Positions 17,716 to 27,142 are shown, counted from the first letter of the stretch. The stretch: 39,995 nt of DNA from Lachnospiraceae bacterium (GCA_024698865.1 JAILQS010000018.1:1-39995), one strand, 5' to 3'. Numbers and translations are program-made. The notes: generated from the letters alone by a model not told the origin.

Positions 17716-18747
17716 ATGGCAAAATGGTATGAAGAAAAAGGAGAATTTTCAGACGTAGTAATTTCGAGCAGATTGCGTTATGCGAGAAACCTGCGTAAAT
17801 ATCCGTTTTCCATAAAGTTAAAGGATGAACAGGCGGAACAACTCGTCAACGAAGTGGAGAACGTATTTAAGGATTATCAGGATGAGGACGGTAAAATGAT
17901 GTTTTGCAGGCTGTCCAAACTATCCGGTGTAGAGAAATATGCGCTGGTCGAGCGACATGTACTTAGCCCGACGCTGGCTGACAAAAAACAGGAGGCGGGA
18001 GTACTGCTTTCGCCGACAGAAAACTACTCCGTATTGATTAACGAAGAAGAGCATCTTCGTATACAGGTGTTATGTGGCGGTATGAATATGCGAAAAGCCT
18101 ATGAGAAGGCCAACGAAATCGATGATTTCATTTCCGGGAAGATGGATGTCGCATTTGATACAAAGTACGGTTATCTTACTACTTGTCCGACGAATCTTGG
18201 AACGGGGCTTCGGGCGTCGTATATGATATTTGTCCCGGCGCTTGAGGCGTCCGGAAAGTTGCAGACACTGGCACAGGAACTTGCCAAATACGGTGTTACA
18301 CTTCGTGGTACTTATGGAGAAGGTTCCCAACCGGTTGCAAATATTTATCAGATTTCCAACCAACGTTCCTTGGGAGAAAGTGAAGAAGGAATCATGAACA
18401 ATATCAATGATATTGTAATGCAGGTAGTAAAACAGGAGCGTAAACACAGGGAGTACCTGTTGATGAACAGTTATGACACCTTAGAGGATCAGGTGTATCG
18501 TTCCTACGGAGTGCTTAAGTATGCACGGCAGATTAATACGAAGGACGCTATGATCCTGCTCGCACAAATTAAATTTGGATTTGACACGGGAATATTGGCA
18601 TCTAAGGACTATGCAAATATGTATCAGTTAATGATGGAGATACAGTCTTGCAACATTGCAGAAAGAGAAGGAAGAAAACTGGGTACAGCCGCAAGGGAGA
18701 AAGCCAGAGCAGCTTATATCAATACACATCTTCCGGAACTGGTGTAA
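17716..18747 (+). CDS. mcsB: Protein arginine kinase McsB
   Basis: A 343-residue member of the phosphagen-kinase fold family that phosphorylates protein arginines. Conserved elements are visible: SSRLRYARNL near the N-terminus, NEEEHLRIQ, the YGYLTTCPTNLGTGLRAS active-site segment and RGTYGEGS. The C-terminal phosphoarginine-binding signature appears as REKARA, with Glu where the common RDxxRA motif has Asp, so allosteric pArg sensing is probably kept. It lies between mcsA and clpC, forming the tagging and degradation pathway. The family is certain; the substitution effect is inference. Confidence 0.96.
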   Translation: MAKWYEEKGEFSDVVISSRLRYARNLRKYPFSIKLKDEQAEQLVNEVENVFKDYQDEDGKMMFCRLSKLSGVEKYALVERHVLSPTLADKKQEAGVLLSPTENYSVLINEEEHLRIQVLCGGMNMRKAYEKANEIDDFISGKMDVAFDTKYGYLTTCPTNLGTGLRASYMIFVPALEASGKLQTLAQELAKYGVTLRGTYGEGSQPVANIYQISNQRSLGESEEGIMNNINDIVMQVVKQERKHREYLLMNSYDTLEDQVYRSYGVLKYARQINTKDAMILLAQIKFGFDTGILASKDYANMYQLMMEIQSCNIAEREGRKLGTAAREKARAAYINTHLPELV

Positions 18748-18805
18748 AGTTGCGGATTCGAGACACAGATAGCAGCAAATAGAAACGAACAAAAAGGAGA
18801 TTATT

Positions 18806-21250
18806 ATGTTTGAAAGATATACGGATAATGCAAGACAGGCAATACAGGCTGCAAGAGAAACCGCCTTTGCCCTGTCGCACAGTTATGTGGGTTCCGAGCA
18901 TTTGCTTGTCGGACTATTGAGTGTACCGGGTGTGGCAAACAGAGTTTTGGAGGAACATTACGTCGAAAAGGACACCATGATTTCAATGATTAAACAGTTG
19001 ATTAACGGTTCTACGCCACTAAGCACAAAAGAACTGGGCGAGTTCACTCCAAGAACCCAGCGGATTCTGGATATGAGTATCAAAGAGGCAGCGCGTCTTA
19101 AGTCACAGCTGGTCGGTACAGAGCACATTTTACTGGCAATCCTCAGAGAAGGAGATTGTGTTGCGGTGCGATTGATGAATACCATGGGGGCAAATGTAGC
19201 GCAGATTTATGTGGATTTGTTAACCGCAATGGGACAGGACAGCGCAAGTGCCAAAAATGATTACACCAAAAACAGAGGAAAAGGGAAAGGCAAATCAGCT
19301 ACGCCTACTTTGGATGCATACAGCCGCGATCTGACGCAGCTTGCAAGAGAAGGAAAACTGGATCCGGTGATTGGAAGAGATACAGAGATACAGAGAGTAG
19401 TCCAGATTTTAAGCCGAAGAACCAAGAATAATCCATGTCTTGTAGGAGAGCCGGGAGTTGGTAAAACGGCGATTGCAGAATGTCTTGCCAGTCGAATTGT
19501 CGAAGGAAATATTCCGGATAATATCAAAGAAAAACGTCTGGTTACACTGGATTTATCCGGTATGGTAGCCGGTTCAAAATATCGTGGAGAGTTTGAAGAA
19601 CGTATCAAGAAGGTGATTGCCGAAGTGATCAAAGATGGCAATGTATTACTCTTTATCGATGAACTCCACACGATTATCGGCGCAGGAGGCGCAGAAGGTG
19701 CCATTGATGCCTCTAACATTTTAAAACCATCTCTTGCAAGAGGTGAAATTCAGCTGGTTGGAGCAACCACAAGAGAAGAATATCGTAAATACATCGAGAA
19801 AGATGCGGCGCTGGAAAGAAGATTTCAGCCGGTTGTAGTGGAAGAACCGAGCGAAGATGAATCCATTGAGATTTTAAAGGGACTTCGTGAACGATATGAG
19901 GATCATCACAAAGTTACAATTACGGACAATGCAATTGTAGCGGCAGTTAAGATGTCGGCAAGATATATTAACGATCGAATGTTGCCGGATAAAGCGATTG
20001 ATCTGATTGATGAGGCAGCTTCCAAAGTAAGACTGAGTGTATACGAACCTTCGCAGGAAGTGAAGGAATTGGAAGCAGCAAATAAGCAGCTCGAGATGCA
20101 AAAAGAAGACGCCATTAAAAGAGAAGCCTATGAAGAGGCGGGAACTATCAAAAAACAGCAAAAGATTAATGCAGATAACATTGCAAAACTAAAAGAAAAA
20201 GAGGAAAAAGAAAGACAGGAAAAGGAACTGTTTGTCGATGAGGAAGAAATCGCTGACATTGTGTCCGGATGGACAAAGATACCGGTAAAACGTCTTGAGG
20301 AGGAAGAGAGCGAGCGACTTCGCAAGCTCGAGAAGATTCTTCATGAAAGAGTTGTTGGACAGGAAGAAGCTGTATCGGCAGTGGCAAAAGCAATTCGAAG
20401 AGGAAGAGTCGGTTTAAAGGATCCAAACAGACCAATTGGTTCATTTTTATTCTTAGGACCTACCGGCGTAGGAAAAACGGAGCTGTCAAAAGCGCTTGCT
20501 GAGGCGATGTTTGGTAGAGATGACGCAATGATTCGTGTTGATATGTCTGAATATATGGAGAAACACAGCGTCTCTAAAATGATTGGTTCACCTCCGGGAT
20601 ATGTAGGTTTTGACGAAGGTGGACAGTTGAGTGAAAAGGTTCGACAGAATCCATACTCCGTAATTCTTTTCGATGAAATTGAAAAAGCACATCCGGATGT
20701 ATTTAACATATTACTTCAGGTGCTGGATGACGGACATATTACAGACTCACAAGGAAGAAAAGTAAGCTTTAAGAATACAGTAATTATTATGACTTCCAAT
20801 GCGGGGGCACAGCGTATTGTCGAGCCTAAGACCTTAGGTTTTGCTACACAGACGGACGAAAATGCCAACTACCGGAATATGAAGTCCGGCGTTATGGAAG
20901 AGATTCGCAGAATGTTTAAACCGGAATTTTTAAACCGTATCGATGAGATTATTGTCTTCCACCAGTTGACCAAAGATAATATCAAAGAAATTGTAGGCAA
21001 TATGTTCAAGACAATTAACAACCGCATCCAGGCACAGATGAATATTACACTGAAGCCGACCAAAGGTGCGATTGATTACATCGTTGGAAAAGGATATGAC
21101 GCCAAATACGGTGCACGTCCGCTTAGAAGAACCATTCAGACAGATGTCGAGGACCGGCTTGCAGAGGCAGTGTTGGAAAAGACGGTAAAACCGGGAGATA
21201 ATGTTTCCATTCGTATGAAGGGAAAAGAACTTTCGTTTTTGATAAAATAG
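18806..21250 (+). CDS. clpC: AAA+ unfoldase ClpC
   Basis: An 814-residue Clp ATPase. It has a duplicated Clp-N domain (about 1-150), a first AAA+ module with Walker A GEPGVGKT (residues 214-221), a middle coiled-coil domain containing an EREAYEEAGTIKKQQ-like UVR segment, and a second AAA+ module with GPTGVGKT (551-558) and a C-terminal D2 domain. ClpC unfolds phosphoarginine-tagged proteins for ClpP; the upstream genes supply the tagging kinase. An AAGGAG site precedes the ATG. No clear terminator is seen before the next gene. Confidence 0.97.
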   Translation: MFERYTDNARQAIQAARETAFALSHSYVGSEHLLVGLLSVPGVANRVLEEHYVEKDTMISMIKQLINGSTPLSTKELGEFTPRTQRILDMSIKEAARLKSQLVGTEHILLAILREGDCVAVRLMNTMGANVAQIYVDLLTAMGQDSASAKNDYTKNRGKGKGKSATPTLDAYSRDLTQLAREGKLDPVIGRDTEIQRVVQILSRRTKNNPCLVGEPGVGKTAIAECLASRIVEGNIPDNIKEKRLVTLDLSGMVAGSKYRGEFEERIKKVIAEVIKDGNVLLFIDELHTIIGAGGAEGAIDASNILKPSLARGEIQLVGATTREEYRKYIEKDAALERRFQPVVVEEPSEDESIEILKGLRERYEDHHKVTITDNAIVAAVKMSARYINDRMLPDKAIDLIDEAASKVRLSVYEPSQEVKELEAANKQLEMQKEDAIKREAYEEAGTIKKQQKINADNIAKLKEKEEKERQEKELFVDEEEIADIVSGWTKIPVKRLEEEESERLRKLEKILHERVVGQEEAVSAVAKAIRRGRVGLKDPNRPIGSFLFLGPTGVGKTELSKALAEAMFGRDDAMIRVDMSEYMEKHSVSKMIGSPPGYVGFDEGGQLSEKVRQNPYSVILFDEIEKAHPDVFNILLQVLDDGHITDSQGRKVSFKNTVIIMTSNAGAQRIVEPKTLGFATQTDENANYRNMKSGVMEEIRRMFKPEFLNRIDEIIVFHQLTKDNIKEIVGNMFKTINNRIQAQMNITLKPTKGAIDYIVGKGYDAKYGARPLRRTIQTDVEDRLAEAVLEKTVKPGDNVSIRMKGKELSFLIK

Positions 21251-21331
21251 TAGAAAAAACACGAAAAATATTGTATACTGTCCTATATAAAACAGTAGCG
21301 TACAGCCACATTTTAGGAGGAAGTTGTTATT

Positions 21332-21748
21332 ATGGCAGCAATAAAAGAATTGATTCGTAAAGAAAATGAGAACGCTCTCAGTTTTGGAGATTACACATTA
21401 CCTGAAAAAAAGAAACTATCCGATTTTGAATTCAAAGGTGACTTATATAAAGTCAAGACTTTTCAGGAGATTACAAAGCTTGAAAAAAATGAGATGTTTG
21501 TATATGAGTCAGTTCCCGGAACAGCAGTAACTAATTTCGTTGCCAGTGAAGAAAGCGTTGCCTTTTGTGTAGAAGGATTACAGGATGCTGAGATTACATT
21601 GGAACTGGAACCGGAAATGAACTATGAACTAATCAAAGATGATGTTAGCAGTGGTGATTTAAAATCTAATCTTGGAGGCAAGATTACATTCAGTATTAGT
21701 CTTGCAGAAGGAGAGAATCATCAGGTTAAAGTTATAAAGAAAGCATAA
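21332..21748 (+). CDS. Conserved small protein of unknown function
   Basis: A 138-residue acidic, soluble, mostly beta protein with a strong AGGAGGAAG site. It lacks a signal peptide or membrane segment. Similar proteins are common in Lachnospiraceae and have sometimes been labelled endosialidase; nothing in this sequence (no Asp-box or sialidase motif) supports that label. It ends 14 nt before radA and is probably cotranscribed with it. A TATACT at 21274-21279 may be a -10 box, but no convincing -35 is present. I assign no function. Confidence 0.8.
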   Translation: MAAIKELIRKENENALSFGDYTLPEKKKLSDFEFKGDLYKVKTFQEITKLEKNEMFVYESVPGTAVTNFVASEESVAFCVEGLQDAEITLELEPEMNYELIKDDVSSGDLKSNLGGKITFSISLAEGENHQVKVIKKA

Positions 21749-21762
21749 ACAGGACATAACGA

Positions 21763-23142
21763 ATGGCAAAATCAAAAACAGTCTTTTTCTGTAAAGAATG
21801 CGGATTTGAAACTCCCAAATGGGTCGGACAATGCCCGGGATGCAAGGAATGGAATACGCTGACAGAGGAACCGGTAGTTATAAAAAGCGTGGCGAGTCGC
21901 GCGGTAAGCAAGGTTGCAAATGAACCCAAACGTCTGAATGAGATATCCACCACGCAGGAAGACCGGATACTTACCGGTGTTGGTGAATTGGATCGTGTAC
22001 TTGGCGGTGGTATTGTTGTCGGCGGTTTGTGTCTGGTAGGCGGAGATCCGGGAATCGGCAAATCCACATTGCTGTTACAGATGTGTCAGCATCTTTTGAG
22101 GAAGGACAATCCTTGCAATGTAGATGTTATGTATATATCGGGAGAAGAATCCCTGCATCAGATTAAGATGAGAGCGAATCGTCTCGGAGAATTTGAACGG
22201 GATATGCTCCTTTTATGTGAAACCAATCTGGATGTGATAGAAGAAACAATTCTCAAACATAAACCATCAGTAGTTGTCATTGATTCTATTCAGACATTAT
22301 TTAAAGAGGAGCTTGGTTCCGCACCCGGAAGTGTAAGCCAGGTTCGTGAGATAACGACTACGCTTATGAGAATTGCAAAGGATCATGGAATCTCTGTTTT
22401 TATTATCGGTCACGTGACCAAAGAAGGAGTTGTAGCGGGTCCTAGGGTTTTGGAACACATGGTAGATACCGTGTTGTATCTCGAAGGTGACGCCAATATG
22501 GTATACAGAATCCTGCGTGCAGTTAAGAACAGATTTGGTTCTACGAATGAAATAGGTGTATTTGAAATGCGTACTGAGGGGTTGCGGGAGGTATTGAATC
22601 CTTCGGAATATATGCTTCAGGGGAGACCGGAGGCGGCAGCAGGATCTGTGGTATCTTGCTCTGTAGAAGGCTCTAGAACACTTTTGGTAGAGATACAGGC
22701 GTTGTTGTGTCGAACCAGTTTTAATTATCCGAAGAGAACAGCAGCAGGAGTGGATTTTAACCGCGTGAATTTGCTGTTGGCCGTAATTGAGAAGAAACTG
22801 GGATTATCGATTGGAGATTGTGACGCCTATGTAAATATTGCCGGTGGTATTCGTATCAATGAACCGGCGTTGGATTTGGCACTTGTTGCCGCGGTTATTT
22901 CGAGTTATCGGAATCAACCAATTGGAGAAAATGTAATTCTCTTTGGAGAAGTGGGATTGACAGGAGAAGTCAGAGCTGTAACTATGCTGGATCAGCGTGT
23001 GATGGAAGCCGCGAAACTCGGATTTAAGTGTTGTATTTTGCCGAAGGCAAATAAAGATAGAATGGAAATCAAATCACAGGATTTGCAGGGTATGAAGATC
23101 GTCGGCATTAGCAACATCAGAGAACTTGTGGAATATTTCTAG
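21763..23142 (+). CDS. radA: DNA repair protein RadA
   Basis: A 459-residue RecA-like ATPase that promotes branch migration and strand exchange during recombination. The N-terminal zinc finger is C10, C13, C24 and C27. Walker A GGDPGIGKS includes Lys100, the RadA signature KNRFG starts at residue 255, and the C-terminal Lon-like domain is complete. It is followed 30 nt later by a coiled-coil gene. It functions in the same broad pathway as AddAB in this window. Confidence 0.97.
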   Translation: MAKSKTVFFCKECGFETPKWVGQCPGCKEWNTLTEEPVVIKSVASRAVSKVANEPKRLNEISTTQEDRILTGVGELDRVLGGGIVVGGLCLVGGDPGIGKSTLLLQMCQHLLRKDNPCNVDVMYISGEESLHQIKMRANRLGEFERDMLLLCETNLDVIEETILKHKPSVVVIDSIQTLFKEELGSAPGSVSQVREITTTLMRIAKDHGISVFIIGHVTKEGVVAGPRVLEHMVDTVLYLEGDANMVYRILRAVKNRFGSTNEIGVFEMRTEGLREVLNPSEYMLQGRPEAAAGSVVSCSVEGSRTLLVEIQALLCRTSFNYPKRTAAGVDFNRVNLLLAVIEKKLGLSIGDCDAYVNIAGGIRINEPALDLALVAAVISSYRNQPIGENVILFGEVGLTGEVRAVTMLDQRVMEAAKLGFKCCILPKANKDRMEIKSQDLQGMKIVGISNIRELVEYF

Positions 23143-23172
23143 CAAGCTGATCATAGCAGATAGGAGAAACTT

Positions 23173-23544
23173 ATGGACGAGCGTATTTTTGGAACTTCCA
23201 ATGAAATCATTGGTAAAATGGAACGTTCGCAAAAGAAACTGGAAGGTTTGGGGTATGATATTCTAAATTGTTCCGATGAAATAGTGAGACGACAGAAGGC
23301 TTTGAGAGAAGCTTTTTATGAGATGCAAAAAATTTCCGGAGAAGACGGACAGAAAGAAAGTCAGAAAGAACTGATGAGGACCGTAGAGGAAATCAGTAAG
23401 CACATGGAATATATTGAGAAAGCCGTGAATGATATGTCGGTACTTGCACATAAGAATGAAAGAGAATTGGATCGTCAGCAGGAAACGGTGCGCGAGACGA
23501 TTAGCATGATTGATTTCCTTGATTGTTTATCAGAGGACAAATAA
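23173..23544 (+). CDS. Coiled-coil protein of unknown function
   Basis: A 123-residue, highly charged, almost wholly helical protein with heptad-like patterning throughout (e.g. EISKHMEYIEKAVNDMSVL). It has no signal peptide or membrane helix. The start follows TAGGAGAAAC. It sits 30 nt after radA and before a bidirectional terminator, so it is the probable last gene of that operon. I do not recognise the family; a structural or partner role is all the sequence suggests. Confidence 0.75.
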   Translation: MDERIFGTSNEIIGKMERSQKKLEGLGYDILNCSDEIVRRQKALREAFYEMQKISGEDGQKESQKELMRTVEEISKHMEYIEKAVNDMSVLAHKNERELDRQQETVRETISMIDFLDCLSEDK

Positions 23545-23580
23545 CAAAAAGTTCTAAACCGCTCGGGTTTAGAACTTTTG
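23545..23580. terminator. Bidirectional terminator between convergent genes
   Basis: AAAAGTTCTAAACC and its complement form a stem of at least 14 bp around a short GC-rich loop, flanked by A-rich and T-rich runs on the two sides. It separates the radA operon from the convergent minus-strand gene and can serve both. Confidence 0.85.
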
Positions 23581-23604
23581 TTGTATATGATATAAAGCGG
23601 TATT

Positions 23605-24168
23605 TTAGAGTAAATTATCCAATAACTGAGCACTTGTCGGATAATACATGGCAGGTAATTTCTCTTCTTTGTTGCCAAAGTTGATATCCGCATAGATTGC
23701 ACAAATCTTTTCATAGGTTTCTCTCGAATATTTCAAAGAGAAAATACGGGCAATTTTATCGAACAGAATAGGTGCGATGGAATATCCCCAGGAGGAGATG
23801 CCTTCTACCACTTCCAGACGATCTAAAGAAGCCGGGATAATCGGGTGTGTTTCGCCGGTAGCCTGATTCTTGGCAATTAATTCGATATATTTGGTCTCGG
23901 GGTTGGTCTCAACTAAAAGTTCACAGACATCTTCCGCATCTTTGCGAATAGGAATGGAAACTAACATAGAAGGCGGAAGAATATCCATAGTATCCATAGC
24001 ATCGATACGGATTTTGTTCAAATCATTATTGGTAATTAAGTTAATCAGTTTGTCTATACTTTCTTGATTCAATACTTCACTGCTAAGTTCTGATTGTTTG
24101 GATGATAGAAAATCTACCAGGGTATCAATTTCTTCCTGGCTCAATAAAGAAAAACTTGACTCGTTCAT
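23605..24168 (-). CDS. Orphan protein with a FliM/FliY-like N-terminal peptide
   Basis: Encodes 187 residues. The start at 24168 follows GGAGGG at good spacing; the upstream ATG is part of that region and is less likely. Residues 8-21 read LLSQEEIDTLVDFL, close to the LSQxEIDALL peptide at the N-terminus of flagellar switch proteins FliM and FliY, where it binds CheY-P. The rest is a soluble alpha/beta protein that I do not recognise and lacks an obvious SpoA/FliN domain. It has its own promoter, divergent from truA. No flagellar genes are near. The peptide is visible; a signalling role is inference. Confidence 0.8.
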   Translation of the reverse strand: MNESSFSLLSQEEIDTLVDFLSSKQSELSSEVLNQESIDKLINLITNNDLNKIRIDAMDTMDILPPSMLVSIPIRKDAEDVCELLVETNPETKYIELIAKNQATGETHPIIPASLDRLEVVEGISSWGYSIAPILFDKIARIFSLKYSRETYEKICAIYADINFGNKEEKLPAMYYPTSAQLLDNLL

Positions 24169-24217
24169 AGTGGTACCCTCCATAAATAATTAAATACACA
24201 AAATACATTATAATCTA

Positions 24218-24246
24218 ATTATAAGGGTTTTAGAGTGTTGTTGCAA
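24218..24246 (-). promoter_or_regulatory. Sigma-A promoter of the minus-strand orphan gene
   Basis: On the minus strand TTGCAA (24246-24241), a 17-nt spacer and TATAAT (24223-24218) match a sigma-A promoter closely. The 5' leader is about 40 nt and carries GGAGGG. It is back-to-back with the truA promoter, with 19 bp between the two -35 boxes. Confidence 0.8.
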
Positions 24247-24265
24247 GAAAATTGTCGCTCATAAC

Positions 24266-24294
24266 TTTACAAAAAAACACTTTCTTATTATAAT
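24266..24294 (+). promoter_or_regulatory. Sigma-A promoter of truA, implying a leaderless mRNA
   Basis: TTTACA (24266-24271), a 17-nt spacer and a perfect TATAAT (24289-24294) lie directly before truA. The first base of the ATG is 7 nt after the -10 box, the normal start point of transcription. There is no Shine-Dalgarno sequence between them. Confidence 0.8.
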
Positions 24295-24300
24295 TTCCAT

Positions 24301-25059
24301 ATGATAAATATAAAAATGCAGATAGAGTACGATGGAAGCGCGTATAACGGTTGGCAGAAGCAGAAAAATACCGCAAAGACACTGCAGGAAACTCTGGAAA
24401 ATGCAATACAAACCACGCTGAAGGAAAGCTGCGAAGTCGCAGGCTCTGGTCGAACGGACAAGGGTGTGCACGCAAAGGGACAGGTAGTTACGTTTGCCTG
24501 CCGGAATAAGCCGGATTTTCCGATGTTTCTGCACCATTTAAATGAAACGTTACCGTCGGATATCAGAGTAAAAAGCGTCGAAGTAGTACCGCGTGGATTT
24601 CATGCCAGATTGAGTGCAACCGGCAAAACATACGTATATTATATTAGTGCAGGAGAAGACGCAGAAGTTTTTCAAAGAAAATATACATATTATATAGAAG
24701 AAACTCTTTGCCTGGAGAAGATGAGACAAGCCGCCCAACGGTTGGTTGGAACGCATGATTTTATTGGATTTTCCTCATTGAGAAAGGAAGAATTGCCGGA
24801 GAATGCTTCTACAATACGTACGATTTCCGACATTTTGATTGAGGAAGAGGGACATCGTATTAAAATCACCTACAAAGGCAATGGATTTTTATATAATATG
24901 GTAAGAATACTTACCGGCACGCTGATTGAGGTCGGTATGGGTAAGCGAGAAGCAACATCCGTAGATGCTGTTATAATAGAGAGAAACCGTCAATTGGCCG
25001 GGTTTACCGCCCCGCCGCAAGGACTGTTTTTGTGGGATGTTAACTATGATAAAGAATGA
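24301..25059 (+). CDS. truA: tRNA pseudouridine synthase A
   Basis: A 252-residue enzyme that makes pseudouridine at positions 38-40 of the tRNA anticodon arm. The nucleophile is Asp53 in [11 protein letters not shown]. The N-terminal [14 protein letters not shown], the [16 protein letters not shown] region and the C-terminal [15 protein letters not shown] segment are all typical. The start at 24301 gives the normal family N-terminus, although no ribosome site precedes it; see the leaderless promoter. It is followed by proA, whose ribosome site lies just after the truA stop. Confidence 0.96.
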   Translation: MINIKMQIEYDGSAYNGWQKQKNTAKTLQETLENAIQTTLKESCEVAGSGRTDKGVHAKGQVVTFACRNKPDFPMFLHHLNETLPSDIRVKSVEVVPRGFHARLSATGKTYVYYISAGEDAEVFQRKYTYYIEETLCLEKMRQAAQRLVGTHDFIGFSSLRKEELPENASTIRTISDILIEEEGHRIKITYKGNGFLYNMVRILTGTLIEVGMGKREATSVDAVIIERNRQLAGFTAPPQGLFLWDVNYDKE

Positions 25060-25082
25060 GAGCAATCAGGAGGAAGAAAGAA

Positions 25083-26330
25083 ATGGATTACTTAAATGAA
25101 CTTGGAGCAAGAAGTAAACAGGCAAGTCGTGTTATGAACCGTCTTGGACAGGCGGAGAAGAATAAAGGACTGTTACATGCCGCAAATAAGCTTTTAAGCG
25201 AGAGAGAGGCAATTTGTGAGGCGAATGAGATAGATATCAAAAATGCAGAAGAAAAAGGTATGAGTAAGCCGTTGATTGACAGATTGCGTCTGACAGATGA
25301 AAGAATAGAAGGAATGGCAGAGGGACTTCGTCAGATTGCCGCTTTGGAAGATCCGGTTGGAAAAGTGGTAGATTCTGCAGTTCGGCCAAACGGTCTTAGT
25401 ATTGAACAGATTCGCGTGCCAATCGGAGTAATTGGCATTATTTATGAATCCAGACCAAATGTTACAGCAGATGCCTTCGGTTTGTGTTTTAAAGCAGGAA
25501 ATGCAGTGATTCTTCGTGGAGGAAGTGATGCAATTCACTCTAATAAGAAGATTACAGAAATTATACGTGGTGCACTTTCGGAGGCAGAACTTCCGGAAGA
25601 TGCGATACTTTTAATAGAAGATACGAGTCGTGATACGGCTAGAGAATTTATGCGTTTGAACCGTTATGTAGACGTTTTAATCCCAAGAGGTGGTGCCGGA
25701 CTGATTCGTACGACGGTAGAGAACAGCACAATTCCGGTTATTGAGACCGGAACAGGAAACTGTCACGTATATGTGGATGAAAGCGCTGATTTTGATATGG
25801 CGTTAGATATTATTGAAAATGCAAAGACGCAAAGACTTGGGGTATGCAATGCCTGTGAGTCCTTGCTGGTACACGAGAAGATTGCAGATGCCTTTCTTCC
25901 AATGGTACACAAGCGTCTAAGCCGTAAAAGTGTAGAAATGCGCGGTTGTGAGCGTAGTACCGGGATCTGTGCGGATATGGTAAAGGCAACGGAGGAAGAC
26001 TGGGGAACGGAGTATCTGGACTCTATTATTTCCATTAAAGTGGTATCCGGTGTGGAAGAGGCAATTTCACATATTAATAAGTACAATACCGGTCATTCAG
26101 AGGCAATCGTTACCAAAGATTATGAGAATTCCCAGCGTTTCCTTAAGGAAGTGGATGCAGCAGCAGTATATGTAAATGCATCGACACGATTTACAGACGG
26201 GTTTGAATTTGGGTTTGGAGCAGAAATCGGAATCAGCACGCAGAAGCTTCATGCAAGAGGACCGATGGGCTTGGAGGCGTTAACGTCTACCAAATTCACC
26301 ATACGAGGCAACGGACAGATCAGACCATAG
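25083..26330 (+). CDS. proA: Gamma-glutamyl phosphate reductase
   Basis: A 415-residue aldehyde-dehydrogenase-fold enzyme that reduces gamma-glutamyl phosphate to glutamate semialdehyde in proline synthesis. Cofactor and active-site segments include [25 protein letters not shown] and the probable nucleophile Cys258 in [11 protein letters not shown]; the C-terminus has [18 protein letters not shown]. The ATG at 25083 was chosen because AGGAGG lies 9 nt upstream, and it gives the usual length; an earlier ATG at 25056 overlaps the truA stop but lacks such a site. proB is not in the window. The gene is 20 nt before the HisA homologue. Confidence 0.96.
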   Translation: MDYLNELGARSKQASRVMNRLGQAEKNKGLLHAANKLLSEREAICEANEIDIKNAEEKGMSKPLIDRLRLTDERIEGMAEGLRQIAALEDPVGKVVDSAVRPNGLSIEQIRVPIGVIGIIYESRPNVTADAFGLCFKAGNAVILRGGSDAIHSNKKITEIIRGALSEAELPEDAILLIEDTSRDTAREFMRLNRYVDVLIPRGGAGLIRTTVENSTIPVIETGTGNCHVYVDESADFDMALDIIENAKTQRLGVCNACESLLVHEKIADAFLPMVHKRLSRKSVEMRGCERSTGICADMVKATEEDWGTEYLDSIISIKVVSGVEEAISHINKYNTGHSEAIVTKDYENSQRFLKEVDAAAVYVNASTRFTDGFEFGFGAEIGISTQKLHARGPMGLEALTSTKFTIRGNGQIRP

Positions 26331-26350
26331 AGAAGGCAGGAACAGATAAA

Positions 26351-27130
26351 ATGGGATTTCGACCATGTATTGATATACATAACGGACAAGTAAAACAAAT
26401 TGTCGGAGGGAGTTTATCCGATAATGGAAGTAGTGGCAAAAGCAGCGCAGACGAGAATTTTGTCGCAAGCCAGGATGCCGGCTTTTACGGCACATTGTAT
26501 AAGAAATATAATTTAAAAGGTGGCCATATTATTCTTCTGAATCCGGTTAATACGAAAGAATATGAGGCTGATGTAGCACAGGCAAAGTTAGCGCTTGCTG
26601 CGTATCCGGGAGGATTGCAGATTGGTGGAGGAATGAACAGCGAAAATGCAAAAGCATTTTTGGAGTATGGCGCATCGCACATAATTGTAACATCTTATGT
26701 GTTTTCCAACGGATGCATTAATTTTGAAAATCTGAAGAAAATGGTGCGTGCAGTCGGAAAGGAGCATCTGGTGCTTGATTTAAGCTGCAGAAAACGTGAC
26801 GGTGCGTATTATATCGTAACCGATCGCTGGCAAAAGTTTACGAATGAGGTAGTCACGAAAGAATTGATGGAACAACTGGCTGCTTATTGCAGTGAATTTT
26901 TGGTGCATGCAGTGGATGTGGAAGGAAAAGCCTCCGGAATTGAGGGGGAACTTGCAGGCGTCCTTGGAGCCTGGGGAAAGATACCGATTACCTATGCAGG
27001 TGGCATATCAACCTTGGAGGATATTCAACTTTTACAGCGACTTGGATGTGACAAATTAGACTATACTATCGGCAGTGCCCTGGATATTTTCGGTGGAAAT
27101 CTTCCTTTTGAGCAGATTGTTAACATATAA
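26351..27130 (+). CDS. Eukaryotic-type HisA (HIS6-like) ProFAR isomerase
   Basis: A 259-residue (beta/alpha)8-barrel protein closely patterned on the fungal HIS6 type of 5-ProFAR isomerase of histidine synthesis, not on ordinary bacterial HisA. Shared features include CIDIHNGQVKQIVGG, LQIGGGMNSENA, VLDLSCRKRDGAY, FLVHAVDVEGKASGI, ITYAGGISTLEDI and GSALDIFGGNLPF. The two expected acids are Asp8 and the Asp in HAVDVEG. The start follows GAAGGCAGG. It is the last gene of the truA-proA operon, away from other his genes. Family recognition is strong; whether it serves histidine synthesis in this cell depends on whether a second hisA exists elsewhere. Confidence 0.9.
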   Translation: MGFRPCIDIHNGQVKQIVGGSLSDNGSSGKSSADENFVASQDAGFYGTLYKKYNLKGGHIILLNPVNTKEYEADVAQAKLALAAYPGGLQIGGGMNSENAKAFLEYGASHIIVTSYVFSNGCINFENLKKMVRAVGKEHLVLDLSCRKRDGAYYIVTDRWQKFTNEVVTKELMEQLAAYCSEFLVHAVDVEGKASGIEGELAGVLGAWGKIPITYAGGISTLEDIQLLQRLGCDKLDYTIGSALDIFGGNLPFEQIVNI

Positions 27131-27142
27131 AAAAGGCCTGAA

